From an uncultured Cryomorphaceae bacterium (GTDB lineage: Bacteria > Bacteroidota > Bacteroidia > Flavobacteriales > Schleiferiaceae): a DNA stretch of 22,247 nucleotides. Of the stretch, positions 1 to 6,690 are shown one piece after another. The notes below the pieces were generated by a model. That model made no database searches. It was not told the DNA's origin and saw nothing but the letters and a program-made list of their open reading frames with translations. The position numbers and the translations under genes were made by a program. Position 1 is the stretch's first letter. Each line of letters begins with the position of its first letter. The DNA lies in contig CALCFH010000070.1 of NCBI GenBank assembly GCA_937900215.1, forward strand, positions 1 to 22,247, given 5' to 3'.

Positions 1-2883
1 TGATGAGTTTGCCAGTCTTACACGCAAGATCATCTGATCTAAAGGATAGGTTGCATTATATAAATGCGACCATCTAAATTTAATTCTAGCATTAGTGTTA
101 ATCGTTATTGGCTCCGTAGTGGCAAAGGCATCTTCACCCTGAACCCAACCCCAAAAATTAGCTTCTAAGTAGTCGGATGAATTCTGATTCACTACCTGTG
201 AACCACCTGTCAAATCCCAGCAAAGTGGTGGGAAATTGGCTCCGTCGAAGTCGCGCAAATAAGGTATACTGGCAGGAACACAAAGAGTGTTGAAATTCAA
301 CGGACCTGTCCATGCACTTACATCTCCAGCACCACAGCTATCTCTAACCCAGAATGTATAGGGAGTTGAAGGCATCAAACCAGTTATCACAACCGAAGAA
401 CCAGTAGTATTCATTATAGTTCCAGTTCCTGGTGTTACACCGGTTGGACCAAAAACATAATTTACGTTCGTTGCACCACCACTTGTCCAGTTGAAAGTTG
501 CGTCTGTAGTGCTCTGAGAAACAGACAAAGCTGTAGGAGCTGGACAGCTAACTAAGGTACAGAAGTTAAACGGACCGCTCCATGAACTGGTTCCTCCCCC
601 TGCTGCAGAACAATCGTTCTGAACATATACATCATAACATGTAACTGGGGCAAGACCAGTAATCACAACACTATTTGCTGTGCTACTTAGAACAGTTCCT
701 GAACCCTGTCCGAAACCTGCTGGACCCCACTCAATATTATAAGCAGAGCCCGAACCAGCCCATCCAACCGTAGCTTGGAAACCTTGAGCTTGGATTAAGC
801 CCAGTTGTAATGGAGGAGGACAAGAAGGAATGTACTCAACCTTAAAGTCATTCACAAATACATCCGGCCCGAAACCAGAATTTGCGAACATCTGAATTGT
901 AACATTCTGACCTGTATAAATAGCAGGGTCTAAGTAGGCAATCTCCATATTGAAGTCACCTGGTGTAGTAGGTCCGCTATTAGGGGTGTTAAAAGTGGGA
1001 CCCGAAAGGTTCACTAATGTATCCCATGTAGCAGCTCCAACTACTCTTGCTCTAATCGTTAGTCTATCATCCGGATAGAAGGTCTGATATTGGTGAGACC
1101 ATTCAAAAGAAACTTGTGCATCTTGATCTATAAATATTGGCTCCGTCGTAAGCAAGGCTGTTTGACCGTTTGTCCAACTCCAGAAATTTGCTCTTGCATA
1201 GTCGCTACCAAAATGTGACCACTGTTGGATTCCACCTGTGGTAGTCATACATGAAGGTGGCCATGTATCAAAATCTTGCAAATAAGGCAGAGAAGCTGTT
1301 GAACAAGGAGTAGTGAAATTATACGGGCCAACCCATGGAGATAAGCCGCCTGTACCACAATCACCTTGTAAATAGACACTGTATGAGGTGTTTGGCGCTA
1401 ATCCGCTTATTGAAATCGGGCTTGAACCCGATGTTCCAAATGTTCCAGTACCCTGGCTAAATCCAGCAGGACCCCACTCGAAGTTCACTGAAGATCCACC
1501 TGTAAAATTGTAATTAACGGTTGCCGTGTTGGCCAAAGAACCAATTGTAATACCTACAGGAGGAATACAACTTGGAACCGCATCGTAATTGATGTCGTCA
1601 AAATACAAATTCTGAAAAGTAGAAAGTGAGCTGTGCTTTATTGAAATATGCTGATGGCCAGCCGGAATGCCTACAAGATAGACTGTATGCTGCACATAGC
1701 TTCCTGTGGTTGTAATGGTTGCCAAAGAATTGAAACTGGCTGTGTCACTCGGACTGGCTTGTGTACCTATTTGAAAGGTTAGGGGAGTTCCATCGTCGTT
1801 TGCAGCAAATTGAAACTGATACAAATTCTGATCTAAACCAGTCATAATTGGAGAAACCAAGTAACAATTGTTGCTAAATCCATTAAAGAATTGCAAGTGA
1901 TTCGGTGATGTATTTGGCGCTGGACCAAAGACACCATCAACAACTTCCGCAGTTGCACTGAAGAAACCACCATTATTTTCGAAAATCTGCCAGCAACCGA
2001 TGATCGATGTGCCCACCGGAATTCCATCAAAATTTTCAGTGAATGGAGCCGGAACGGCGGCACACAAAGTGGTAAAGTTAAATGGACCAACCCATTGAGA
2101 GGTGCCTGATCCTGATGCAGAACAATCGTTCTGAATATAAATGCTATAAGATGTCTGAGCCGCTAAACCAGTAATACTGAGAGTGTCATTTGAAGTAGTT
2201 CCAAATGTTCCAGTTCCCTGGCTAAAGCCACCTGGACCCCACTCATAATTAAAGCTCGTTCCCAAGGAAGTCCAAAAAAGCGTAGCACTCACATCATTTA
2301 TAGATACCAATTGAGGCGTACTTGGAGCCGGACAAGCAGGCGGTGTATTGGTTACAACCAATTTATAATCTTCTACCGCTCCATATGTAAAAGCCGCACA
2401 AGGCAATAAGGGAAGGATTCCCGACTCAACATTGGCAATTCGCATTCTAGTTTCACCCAAAACAGCATTGGTAGGTACGGTGAAAGAAAAAGTTGAACTT
2501 AATGGCTGAAGGGAATTGGGTGCGTTGGCAGTTCCGATAGACTCTGACGCCTCAAACGTTCCGTTCTGGTTCCAATCAACCCAGGCTTGAGCAACGCTTG
2601 TATAATACGCTACACCACCGTTGCAGGTTCCAAGAACTACTTGGGCACTGTAAGAAGTACCTAAGCTTACATCTGCTGAGTCAATGGCCGTTCTGTTTGT
2701 CACGCCCACAACAGCCGGACAAGTATTCGAGTTGCTTATAGAAAAGTTATCTCCAGTTAGAGAAACGCTTTCAATATCCGTATCAAATATAGTGGTAGGG
2801 CCCACTCCTGTGATACAATATTGAGCCGATACAGCAAAGCTTAAAAGCAGTAAACTGACAGCAAATCGTAATTTTAATTGCAT
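1..2883 (-). CDS. Secreted GEVED/FN3/jelly-roll multidomain protein (C-terminus beyond window)
   Basis: This frame is open from an ATG at 2883 to the left window edge, giving 961 residues without a stop. The first 21 residues form a signal peptide (MQLKLRFAVSLLLL, cleavage after SAQ). Residues about 35-180 resemble a GEVED domain: AWVDWNQNGTFE in the middle and AVEDYKL at the end. Four fibronectin type III-like modules follow at about 182-272, 437-525, 684-777 and 779-867, each with an EWGP/FGP strand and a GPFNF-like end strand. Jelly-roll (MAM or choice-anchor-J type) domains lie at about 276-435, 528-682 and from 868 to the edge; the last two are clearly similar (ANFWSW versus ANFWGW). No catalytic domain is visible. 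By analogy with such Bacteroidota proteins, it is probably exported by T9SS with a sorting domain beyond the window. A role in adhesion or binding is inference. It is divergent from the lipoprotein gene at 2956. Confidence 0.85.
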   Translation of the reverse strand, partial: MQLKLRFAVSLLLLSFAVSAQYCITGVGPTTIFDTDIESVSLTGDNFSISNSNTCPAVVGVTNRTAIDSADVSLGTSYSAQVVLGTCNGGVAYYTSVAQAWVDWNQNGTFEASESIGTANAPNSLQPLSSTFSFTVPTNAVLGETRMRIANVESGILPLLPCAAFTYGAVEDYKLVVTNTPPACPAPSTPQLVSINDVSATLFWTSLGTSFNYEWGPGGFSQGTGTFGTTSNDTLSITGLAAQTSYSIYIQNDCSASGSGTSQWVGPFNFTTLCAAVPAPFTENFDGIPVGTSIIGCWQIFENNGGFFSATAEVVDGVFGPAPNTSPNHLQFFNGFSNNCYLVSPIMTGLDQNLYQFQFAANDDGTPLTFQIGTQASPSDTASFNSLATITTTGSYVQHTVYLVGIPAGHQHISIKHSSLSTFQNLYFDDINYDAVPSCIPPVGITIGSLANTATVNYNFTGGSSVNFEWGPAGFSQGTGTFGTSGSSPISISGLAPNTSYSVYLQGDCGTGGLSPWVGPYNFTTPCSTASLPYLQDFDTWPPSCMTTTGGIQQWSHFGSDYARANFWSWTNGQTALLTTEPIFIDQDAQVSFEWSHQYQTFYPDDRLTIRARVVGAATWDTLVNLSGPTFNTPNSGPTTPGDFNMEIAYLDPAIYTGQNVTIQMFANSGFGPDVFVNDFKVEYIPSCPPPLQLGLIQAQGFQATVGWAGSGSAYNIEWGPAGFGQGSGTVLSSTANSVVITGLAPVTCYDVYVQNDCSAAGGGTSSWSGPFNFCTLVSCPAPTALSVSQSTTDATFNWTSGGATNVNYVFGPTGVTPGTGTIMNTTGSSVVITGLMPSTPYTFWVRDSCGAGDVSAWTGPLNFNTLCVPASIPYLRDFDGANFPPLCWDLTGGSQVVNQNSSDYLEANFWGWVQGEDAFATTEPITINTNARIKFRWSHLYNATYPLDQMILRVRLANSS
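282..2340 (-). repeat. FN3-encoding internal repeats, four copies
   Basis: Four FN3-type units are encoded at about 2068-2340, 1309-1575, 553-832 and 282-549. DNA similarity is still visible. Positions 2201-2245 and 1436-1480 match at most bases, 765 bp (255 codons) apart, and encode GFSQGTGTFGT in both. The next unit is 747 bp (249 codons) further on. A 20-base identity links 2116-2135 with 604-623. The larger repeating unit is one FN3 plus one jelly-roll domain; the last two FN3 units are adjacent with no jelly-roll between them. This indicates growth of the protein by duplication of modules. Confidence 0.75.
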
Positions 2884-2955
2884 AGTCTCATGGTTTGATT
2901 TTTCAATCTCCAATGTTAGGCAATTTCTTGATGTAATTTTGCCCAAAATCAAACC
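2884..2955. promoter_or_regulatory. Divergent intergenic region with perfect 11-bp inverted repeat
   Basis: The 72 bp between the two divergent genes contain GGTTTGATTTT at 2892-2902 and its exact reverse complement AAAATCAAACC at 2945-2955. The 42-bp spacer is too long for a compact hairpin. One arm abuts the TTG start codon of the plus-strand gene; the other ends 8 bp from the minus-strand ATG. The symmetrical placement suggests paired regulator-binding sites controlling both genes. No regulator is encoded nearby, so this is inference. Confidence 0.45.
2934..2941 (+). promoter_or_regulatory. Candidate -7 element TAATTTTG
   Basis: TAATTTTG is an exact match to the Bacteroidota sigma-ABfr -7 consensus TAnnTTTG. 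No good -33 TTG lies about 18-21 bp upstream. Initiation about 7 bp downstream would leave a leader of only some 8 nt before the TTG start at 2956. Chance occurrence in AT-rich DNA is possible. Confidence 0.35.
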
Positions 2956-4668
2956 TTGCGAACAATTTTAACATATAGTGGTATTGCATGGAAGCTCCTT
3001 TTACTTTGGTTCCTTGTGCATAGTCTCTTTTTTATTGGCTATAGTTGTGCTTCTCAAGGAAGGCCAGATGGAGGTGAAAAGGATACCATACCTCCAAAAG
3101 TGATTCGTAGTATTCCAGAAAATTTATCTACTCAATTCATTGCGAACACCATTGTTATTGAATTCGATGAGTACATTGAATTGAAAGAGGCAAAGAAGCA
3201 GATATACATCTCCCCTCCCTTAGACAAAGACCTCATTATTAATGTTAAAGGGAAGAGTTTGGAGGTAAAAATCGAGTCGCCGCTTGCAGAGTCTACCACT
3301 TATACCATCAATTTCGGAACGGCAATTCAGGACTTTAGAGAACGAAATGTTCAGAACAAATTCAAGTATATTTTTTCAACAGGAACGTTCATTGATTCGC
3401 TAAAAGTATTTGGAAGCATACGGGATGGCATCAGCAATAAACCGCAAAAAGAAGCTGTCGTTATGCTTTTCGGAACAGAAGATTTCTTTAGACCTTCTGA
3501 CTCCTTGCCATACAATTTAAAGCCTCAATACTATACAATCAGCAATGAAAAAGGCCATTTTGAGATAGATTATATGCGTCCTGGCAGCTATTTATGCTTT
3601 GCCTTAGATGACAAAGACGGCGATTTTAAGTACAAACGTTCAAAAGAATCTATGGCTTTTCATCCGAGTTTAATTCATACCGACTCTATTCCGTTGATTG
3701 ACCTTAGACTGTCAACAGAACCAACCGATCCTTTTTTAAGACAAGCCGGACACGATAAATACAAGCAAATTCGATTTGTTTTAAGAGGAGAAGCAAAAAG
3801 CTTTGATTATCAATTTCTTCCACCCTTAGATTCGAGCATTACAAACCATTTAATCCATCCAACTACAGCAACCGATACTTTTAGCCTTTTCCTCAATGAT
3901 TTTCAGAAAGACAGCCTTCGAATTCTATTCGGAATCAACGACTCAATCATTGATACTACTTTGATTTTTAAAAGAAATTATGATATTCCTAAACCCAAAG
4001 TTGAACTTTCACCCAAACTTGTCCGCCCTATTGACACGCTCTTTTTGAAGGCAAATTTTCCCTTTAAAATCAAGAAAAATACTTTCGCCAGGGTGATTTT
4101 AGGCAAAGACACTACTTGGCAAGCAATGCCCGCTTCTGAACTATATCAACTAGAACATGCCTTGCCTTTCTTGTTGGTTCAGAGTAAAAATGCTGGGGCG
4201 GAGGTATTGATAGAGCCAAACAAACTCGATTTTTTAGGCGGATTAGAGCATGATACTCTGTTGCTGAATTACAAGATACCCACCTCGGAAAGTTTTTCTC
4301 ATTTGAACATCATTCTTGATCCTCAATGGGATGAAAATTTTATTCTTGAATTATCTAAAGAGTCGGGTAGTTTTTCCTTATCCATTCCGTTTAAGGATAA
4401 AATAGCATTGGATCTTCCCTATTTGGAAGCGGGTACATATCAGATGAAATTAGTGGAAGACAAAGACCAAAATAGAAAATGGTCGCCCGGTCTATGGCAT
4501 TTGCGCAAACAGCCTGAGCGCATTTTTTACTACGAAGAAAAAATTACGTTGAAGTCCAATTGGGAGGTTGAACTCAGCTGGAAACCAACACAAAGTGATT
4601 TCATTCTGCCGGAAAAAACAGAGGAAGAAAAACCTACTCCTTCACCTCAGGCAAACCCGGGCAAATAA
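2956..4668 (+). CDS. Ig-like (SbsA-type) domain lipoprotein
   Basis: The product is 570 residues, using a TTG start; an in-frame TGA at 2929-2931 and the lack of any ATG before the hydrophobic segment make TTG 2956 the best choice. A short hydrophobic stretch (about 13-29) is followed by Cys31 in GYSC, a non-ideal lipobox, then ASQGRPDGGEKDTIPP, the pattern usual at the start of Bacteroidota SbsA-like Ig lipoproteins. The Ig-like domain (Big_5 type) spans about 43-145, with IVIEFDEYIEL and a YTINFG strand. The rest is beta-rich with no recognised catalytic motif, and the C-terminus is Glu/Pro rich (EEEKPTPSPQ). It is probably an envelope lipoprotein of unknown function. Its 3' end overlaps the convergent nitrilase gene by 35 bp. 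Confidence 0.8.
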   Translation: MRTILTYSGIAWKLLLLWFLVHSLFFIGYSCASQGRPDGGEKDTIPPKVIRSIPENLSTQFIANTIVIEFDEYIELKEAKKQIYISPPLDKDLIINVKGKSLEVKIESPLAESTTYTINFGTAIQDFRERNVQNKFKYIFSTGTFIDSLKVFGSIRDGISNKPQKEAVVMLFGTEDFFRPSDSLPYNLKPQYYTISNEKGHFEIDYMRPGSYLCFALDDKDGDFKYKRSKESMAFHPSLIHTDSIPLIDLRLSTEPTDPFLRQAGHDKYKQIRFVLRGEAKSFDYQFLPPLDSSITNHLIHPTTATDTFSLFLNDFQKDSLRILFGINDSIIDTTLIFKRNYDIPKPKVELSPKLVRPIDTLFLKANFPFKIKKNTFARVILGKDTTWQAMPASELYQLEHALPFLLVQSKNAGAEVLIEPNKLDFLGGLEHDTLLLNYKIPTSESFSHLNIILDPQWDENFILELSKESGSFSLSIPFKDKIALDLPYLEAGTYQMKLVEDKDQNRKWSPGLWHLRKQPERIFYYEEKITLKSNWEVELSWKPTQSDFILPEKTEEEKPTPSPQANPGK

Positions 4669-5434
4669 AGTCATCTCTGTCTTCTAAAAATCCAAATTTT
4701 TTCCGAGCTTTTTCAATTCCCTCTTTCGTTAGTTCCGCCTCTAGAGCACCTTCTTTCCAGGGTTCTATTTGAGCTATGGTTGTGCCCATGGCATCAATTA
4801 TTACAGAATGGCCGCAGTGTTCTATACCATTGCCATCTAACCCTACCCTATTGATTCCTACTACTATGGCCATATTTTCAATCGCTCTAGCACGAAGCAG
4901 CGTATCCCACGCAAGAATTCTGCGCTCTGGCCAATTCGCAACATACAAAAGAAGATCGTACTCTTCTCTATTTCTACTCCAAACCGGAAAACGTAAATCG
5001 TAACAAATCAGTGGGCAAATGCGCCAACCCTTAAAACTAAAAATAAGACGTTCAGAACCAGCAGAATACACATCTTCTTCCTTCGCTAAACTGAATAGAT
5101 GTCTTTTGTCATAGCTATGCTTGATTTCTCCTCCTTCAATAAAATAAAAGCGATTGAAATAGTTTCCGTTCTCCTCAATACTCAGACTTCCGCAAAGAGC
5201 TAAGCCCTTTTTTAGGCTACATTCCTTCATCCAGTTCAACACAATTTCATTCTCAAATGCGAAGGTTTTGGCATTCATGCTAAATCCCGTTGAAAACATT
5301 TCTGGCAGTACTATCAGATCCGCCCCTTCAATAGGCTCAATCCATGACTGAATCTTGCGCACATTTTCACTTGGGTTCTCCCATTCTAAATTTATTTGTA
5401 GACCTATAATGTTTATTGGTTTGGGTGGCTTCAT
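4634..5434 (-). CDS. Nitrilase-family omega-amidase (YafV/NIT2-like)
   Basis: At 266 residues this is the usual length for single-domain nitrilase-superfamily amidases. The Glu-Lys-Cys catalytic triad is visible: Glu45 in LIVLPEMFSTGF, Lys110 in YDKRHLF and Cys144 in LICYDLRFP. The MFSTGFSMN and YDKRHLFS segments resemble the YafV/omega-amidase branch, which hydrolyses alpha-ketoglutaramate and alpha-ketosuccinamate, the deamidated by-products of Gln and Asn transamination. The exact substrate is inferred from the subfamily look. There is no signal peptide, so it is cytoplasmic. The gene is monocistronic here and convergent with the lipoprotein gene, overlapping it by 35 bp so that no terminator lies between them. 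I saw no convincing promoter in the AT-rich DNA upstream of its ATG. Confidence 0.88.
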   Translation of the reverse strand: MKPPKPINIIGLQINLEWENPSENVRKIQSWIEPIEGADLIVLPEMFSTGFSMNAKTFAFENEIVLNWMKECSLKKGLALCGSLSIEENGNYFNRFYFIEGGEIKHSYDKRHLFSLAKEEDVYSAGSERLIFSFKGWRICPLICYDLRFPVWSRNREEYDLLLYVANWPERRILAWDTLLRARAIENMAIVVGINRVGLDGNGIEHCGHSVIIDAMGTTIAQIEPWKEGALEAELTKEGIEKARKKFGFLEDRDDFICPGLPEVKE

Positions 5435-5479
5435 TCTACAATTTAGTTTAGTCTTTTGCGATTTTTGTTGAAAATTGAC

Positions 5480-5508
5480 TTGAGAAGTGGATTTTTCTCC
5501 TATATTTG
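5480..5508 (+). promoter_or_regulatory. Consensus Bacteroidota promoter (TTG-N18-TATATTTG)
   Basis: TATATTTG at 5501-5508 matches TAnnTTTG exactly, and TTG at 5480-5482 lies 18 bp upstream, a normal spacing for the -33 element. A second TTG at 5475-5477 gives 23 bp. It points right, away from the nitrilase gene, and no plus-strand ORF follows before the terminator at 5568. Confidence 0.6.
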
Positions 5509-5514
5509 AAAGAA

Positions 5515-5600
5515 CGAAGAGCTCGTGTAGAAGTTTTTCATTTTTGTGTTTTAGTTTTTCTCAAGAGTTGACCACGTCGCAAGCGTGGTCAATTTCTTTT
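5515..5600 (+). ncRNA. Candidate small non-coding RNA
   Basis: A consensus promoter ends at 5508 and an intrinsic terminator in the same orientation ends at 5600, so a discrete transcript of about 85 nt is predicted with no ORF inside. Besides the terminator stem, GAAGAGC at 5516-5522 can pair, with two G-U wobbles, with GTTTTTC at 5533-5539 or 5554-5560. The middle is U-rich, which would suit base-pairing with purine-rich targets (inference). The transcript would end at the stop codon of the convergent SCO1 gene, so readthrough would be antisense to it. Rfam has Bacteroidota sRNA families such as Flavo-1; I cannot tell whether this belongs to one. Start and end are estimates. Confidence 0.5.
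5568..5600 (+). terminator. Intrinsic terminator, plus-strand
   Basis: A perfect 9-bp stem TTGACCACG (5568-5576) pairs with CGTGGTCAA (5584-5592) around a 7-nt loop TCGCAAG, followed by TTTCTTTT at 5593-5600. The T tract is only on the plus-strand 3' side; on the minus strand the hairpin is followed by CTCTTGAGAAAAAC, which is not U-rich. It therefore fits the end of a rightward transcript rather than the leftward SCO1 gene, whose stop it touches. Confidence 0.75.
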
Positions 5601-6261
5601 AAGGCCTTTTCAATAACCACTGGGCATCTATAACAAGCTGTTTAACAGCCTCTTCAGAAGTTCCATCGTAAAAGCCTCTTATTCTTCCTTTCTGGTCTAT
5701 TAGAACAAAGTTCTCAGTATGAATGAAATCGTGTTCTATGCTCTCCGTTGGGGCTCTTGCCACTAAAAAAGAGGTCCTAGCTAAGGTATATATATCGCTT
5801 TTCTCTCCTGTTAACAACTTCCACTTTGTATAGTCAACATTGTTCAAATTTGCATATTCAGCCAAGACAGAAACCGAATCCTTTTCTGGATTTACACTGT
5901 GTGACACTATTTGAAACAAGGGCTGGTCTGCAAAAGCATCTTGCAGAAACTGCTTCTGCACTGCCATATTCTTGCAAATAGACGGACAAGTAGTAAAGAA
6001 AAAATCTGCCATCCAAACCTTTCCTTTCATACTATTACTTTGAAATACTTCCCCCTTTTGATCTGTTAAACTATAATCTGCAATTGTATGTCCTTTTCCT
6101 ACGCCCCTAATAGCTGGCTCAACCAAATCAGGATTCACATCGGCCGGATCGTAAAAAGGAAGCGACTTAAACTCTGGTTGCAAAAACCGATAAGCAAGGT
6201 AAAAAGCGCTGCAAAAAACCAACAACACCAAAAAAACCCTCAAAACCAATGATTTATTCAT
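5599..6261 (-). CDS. SCO1/SenC-family copper chaperone
   Basis: The 220-residue product has one N-terminal membrane anchor (about 5-27) and a thioredoxin-fold SCO domain. The copper ligands are present: Cys92 and Cys96 in FTTCPSICKNM, and His181 in the HTENFVLID segment. SCO1/SenC proteins deliver copper to, or maintain the thiols of, the Cu-A site of cytochrome c oxidase on the outer face of the inner membrane. The SHSVNPEKDS segment (about 120-129) is a common SCO landmark. The gene is divergent from the HMA metal-binding protein at 6343, separated by 81 bp, so the two may be co-regulated by copper (inference). No oxidase genes are in the window. Its stop codon touches the terminator of the proposed plus-strand sRNA. 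Confidence 0.92.
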   Translation of the reverse strand: MNKSLVLRVFLVLLVFCSAFYLAYRFLQPEFKSLPFYDPADVNPDLVEPAIRGVGKGHTIADYSLTDQKGEVFQSNSMKGKVWMADFFFTTCPSICKNMAVQKQFLQDAFADQPLFQIVSHSVNPEKDSVSVLAEYANLNNVDYTKWKLLTGEKSDIYTLARTSFLVARAPTESIEHDFIHTENFVLIDQKGRIRGFYDGTSEEAVKQLVIDAQWLLKRP

Positions 6262-6342
6262 AAAAGATCATTTATACTAAACCCCTATTCTCTGCATTAT
6301 ATAATAATAAACACGTAATATTGCAATCTAATTCGTTTAACA

Positions 6343-6690
6343 ATGAAAAAGCTTTTTGTTCTTCTCTTCCTTTCATTTTTACCCTTTTTAGGTCAAGCCC
6401 AAAGAAAGATTGAAAAAACCATTAAAGTTTCTGGCGTTTGTGAGATGTGCAAAGAAAGGATAGAAACTGCATTGGATGTAAAAGGTGTAGTATTTTCAGA
6501 ATACAGTGTTGAGAAACAAGAATTATTGGTGGTGTATAAGCCTAAGAAAATTGAATGGTCTGCCATTGAAAAGTTGGTTCTAGATGCCGGTCATGATGTA
6601 GGCGAAACTAAGGCTAACGATAAGTGCTACAATGCCCTTAACGCCTGCTGTAAATACCGCTCACAAGAAGTTATTGATGCCCATAAGTAA
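6343..6690 (+). CDS. Exported HMA-domain heavy-metal (copper) binding protein
   Basis: This is a 115-residue protein with a signal peptide (MKKLFVLLFLSFLPFLGQAQ) and a single HMA fold. The metal-binding loop is Cys33-Glu-Met-Cys36 in GVCEMCKERIE. The C-terminal tail adds Cys95, Cys102 and Cys103 in CYNALNACCKYR, which are outside the core HMA fold and could form a second site. HMA proteins of this type normally bind Cu(I); export to the periplasm is predicted from the signal peptide. The ATG at 6677 of the following TonB receptor lies inside this gene (14-bp overlap), so the two are probably translated together. The upstream TAATATTG at 6316-6323 is one mismatch from the -7 consensus but lacks a -33 element. 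Confidence 0.88.
   Translation: MKKLFVLLFLSFLPFLGQAQRKIEKTIKVSGVCEMCKERIETALDVKGVVFSEYSVEKQELLVVYKPKKIEWSAIEKLVLDAGHDVGETKANDKCYNALNACCKYRSQEVIDAHK

Noticed and set aside
1842..2090. 82-codon minus-strand frame
   Set aside because: It is an out-of-frame shadow of the secreted GEVED/FN3 protein, which is open across the same DNA with clear domains.
4776..5003. Plus-strand frame opposite the omega-amidase
   Set aside because: It lies opposite catalytic-core codons of the amidase and has no protein-like features of its own.
5568..5600. Hairpin read as the terminator of the leftward SCO1 gene
   Set aside because: On that strand no U tract follows the stem; the T tract is only on the plus-strand side.
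6296..6305. ATTATATAAT palindrome between SCO1 and the HMA gene as a metal-regulator operator
   Set aside because: A 10-bp pure A/T palindrome in AT-rich intergenic DNA is too weak to call.
6632..6676. Upstream ATG extending the TonB receptor by 15 codons
   Set aside because: It would put 15 non-signal residues before a good signal peptide and deepen the overlap with the HMA gene; ATG 6677 fits better.
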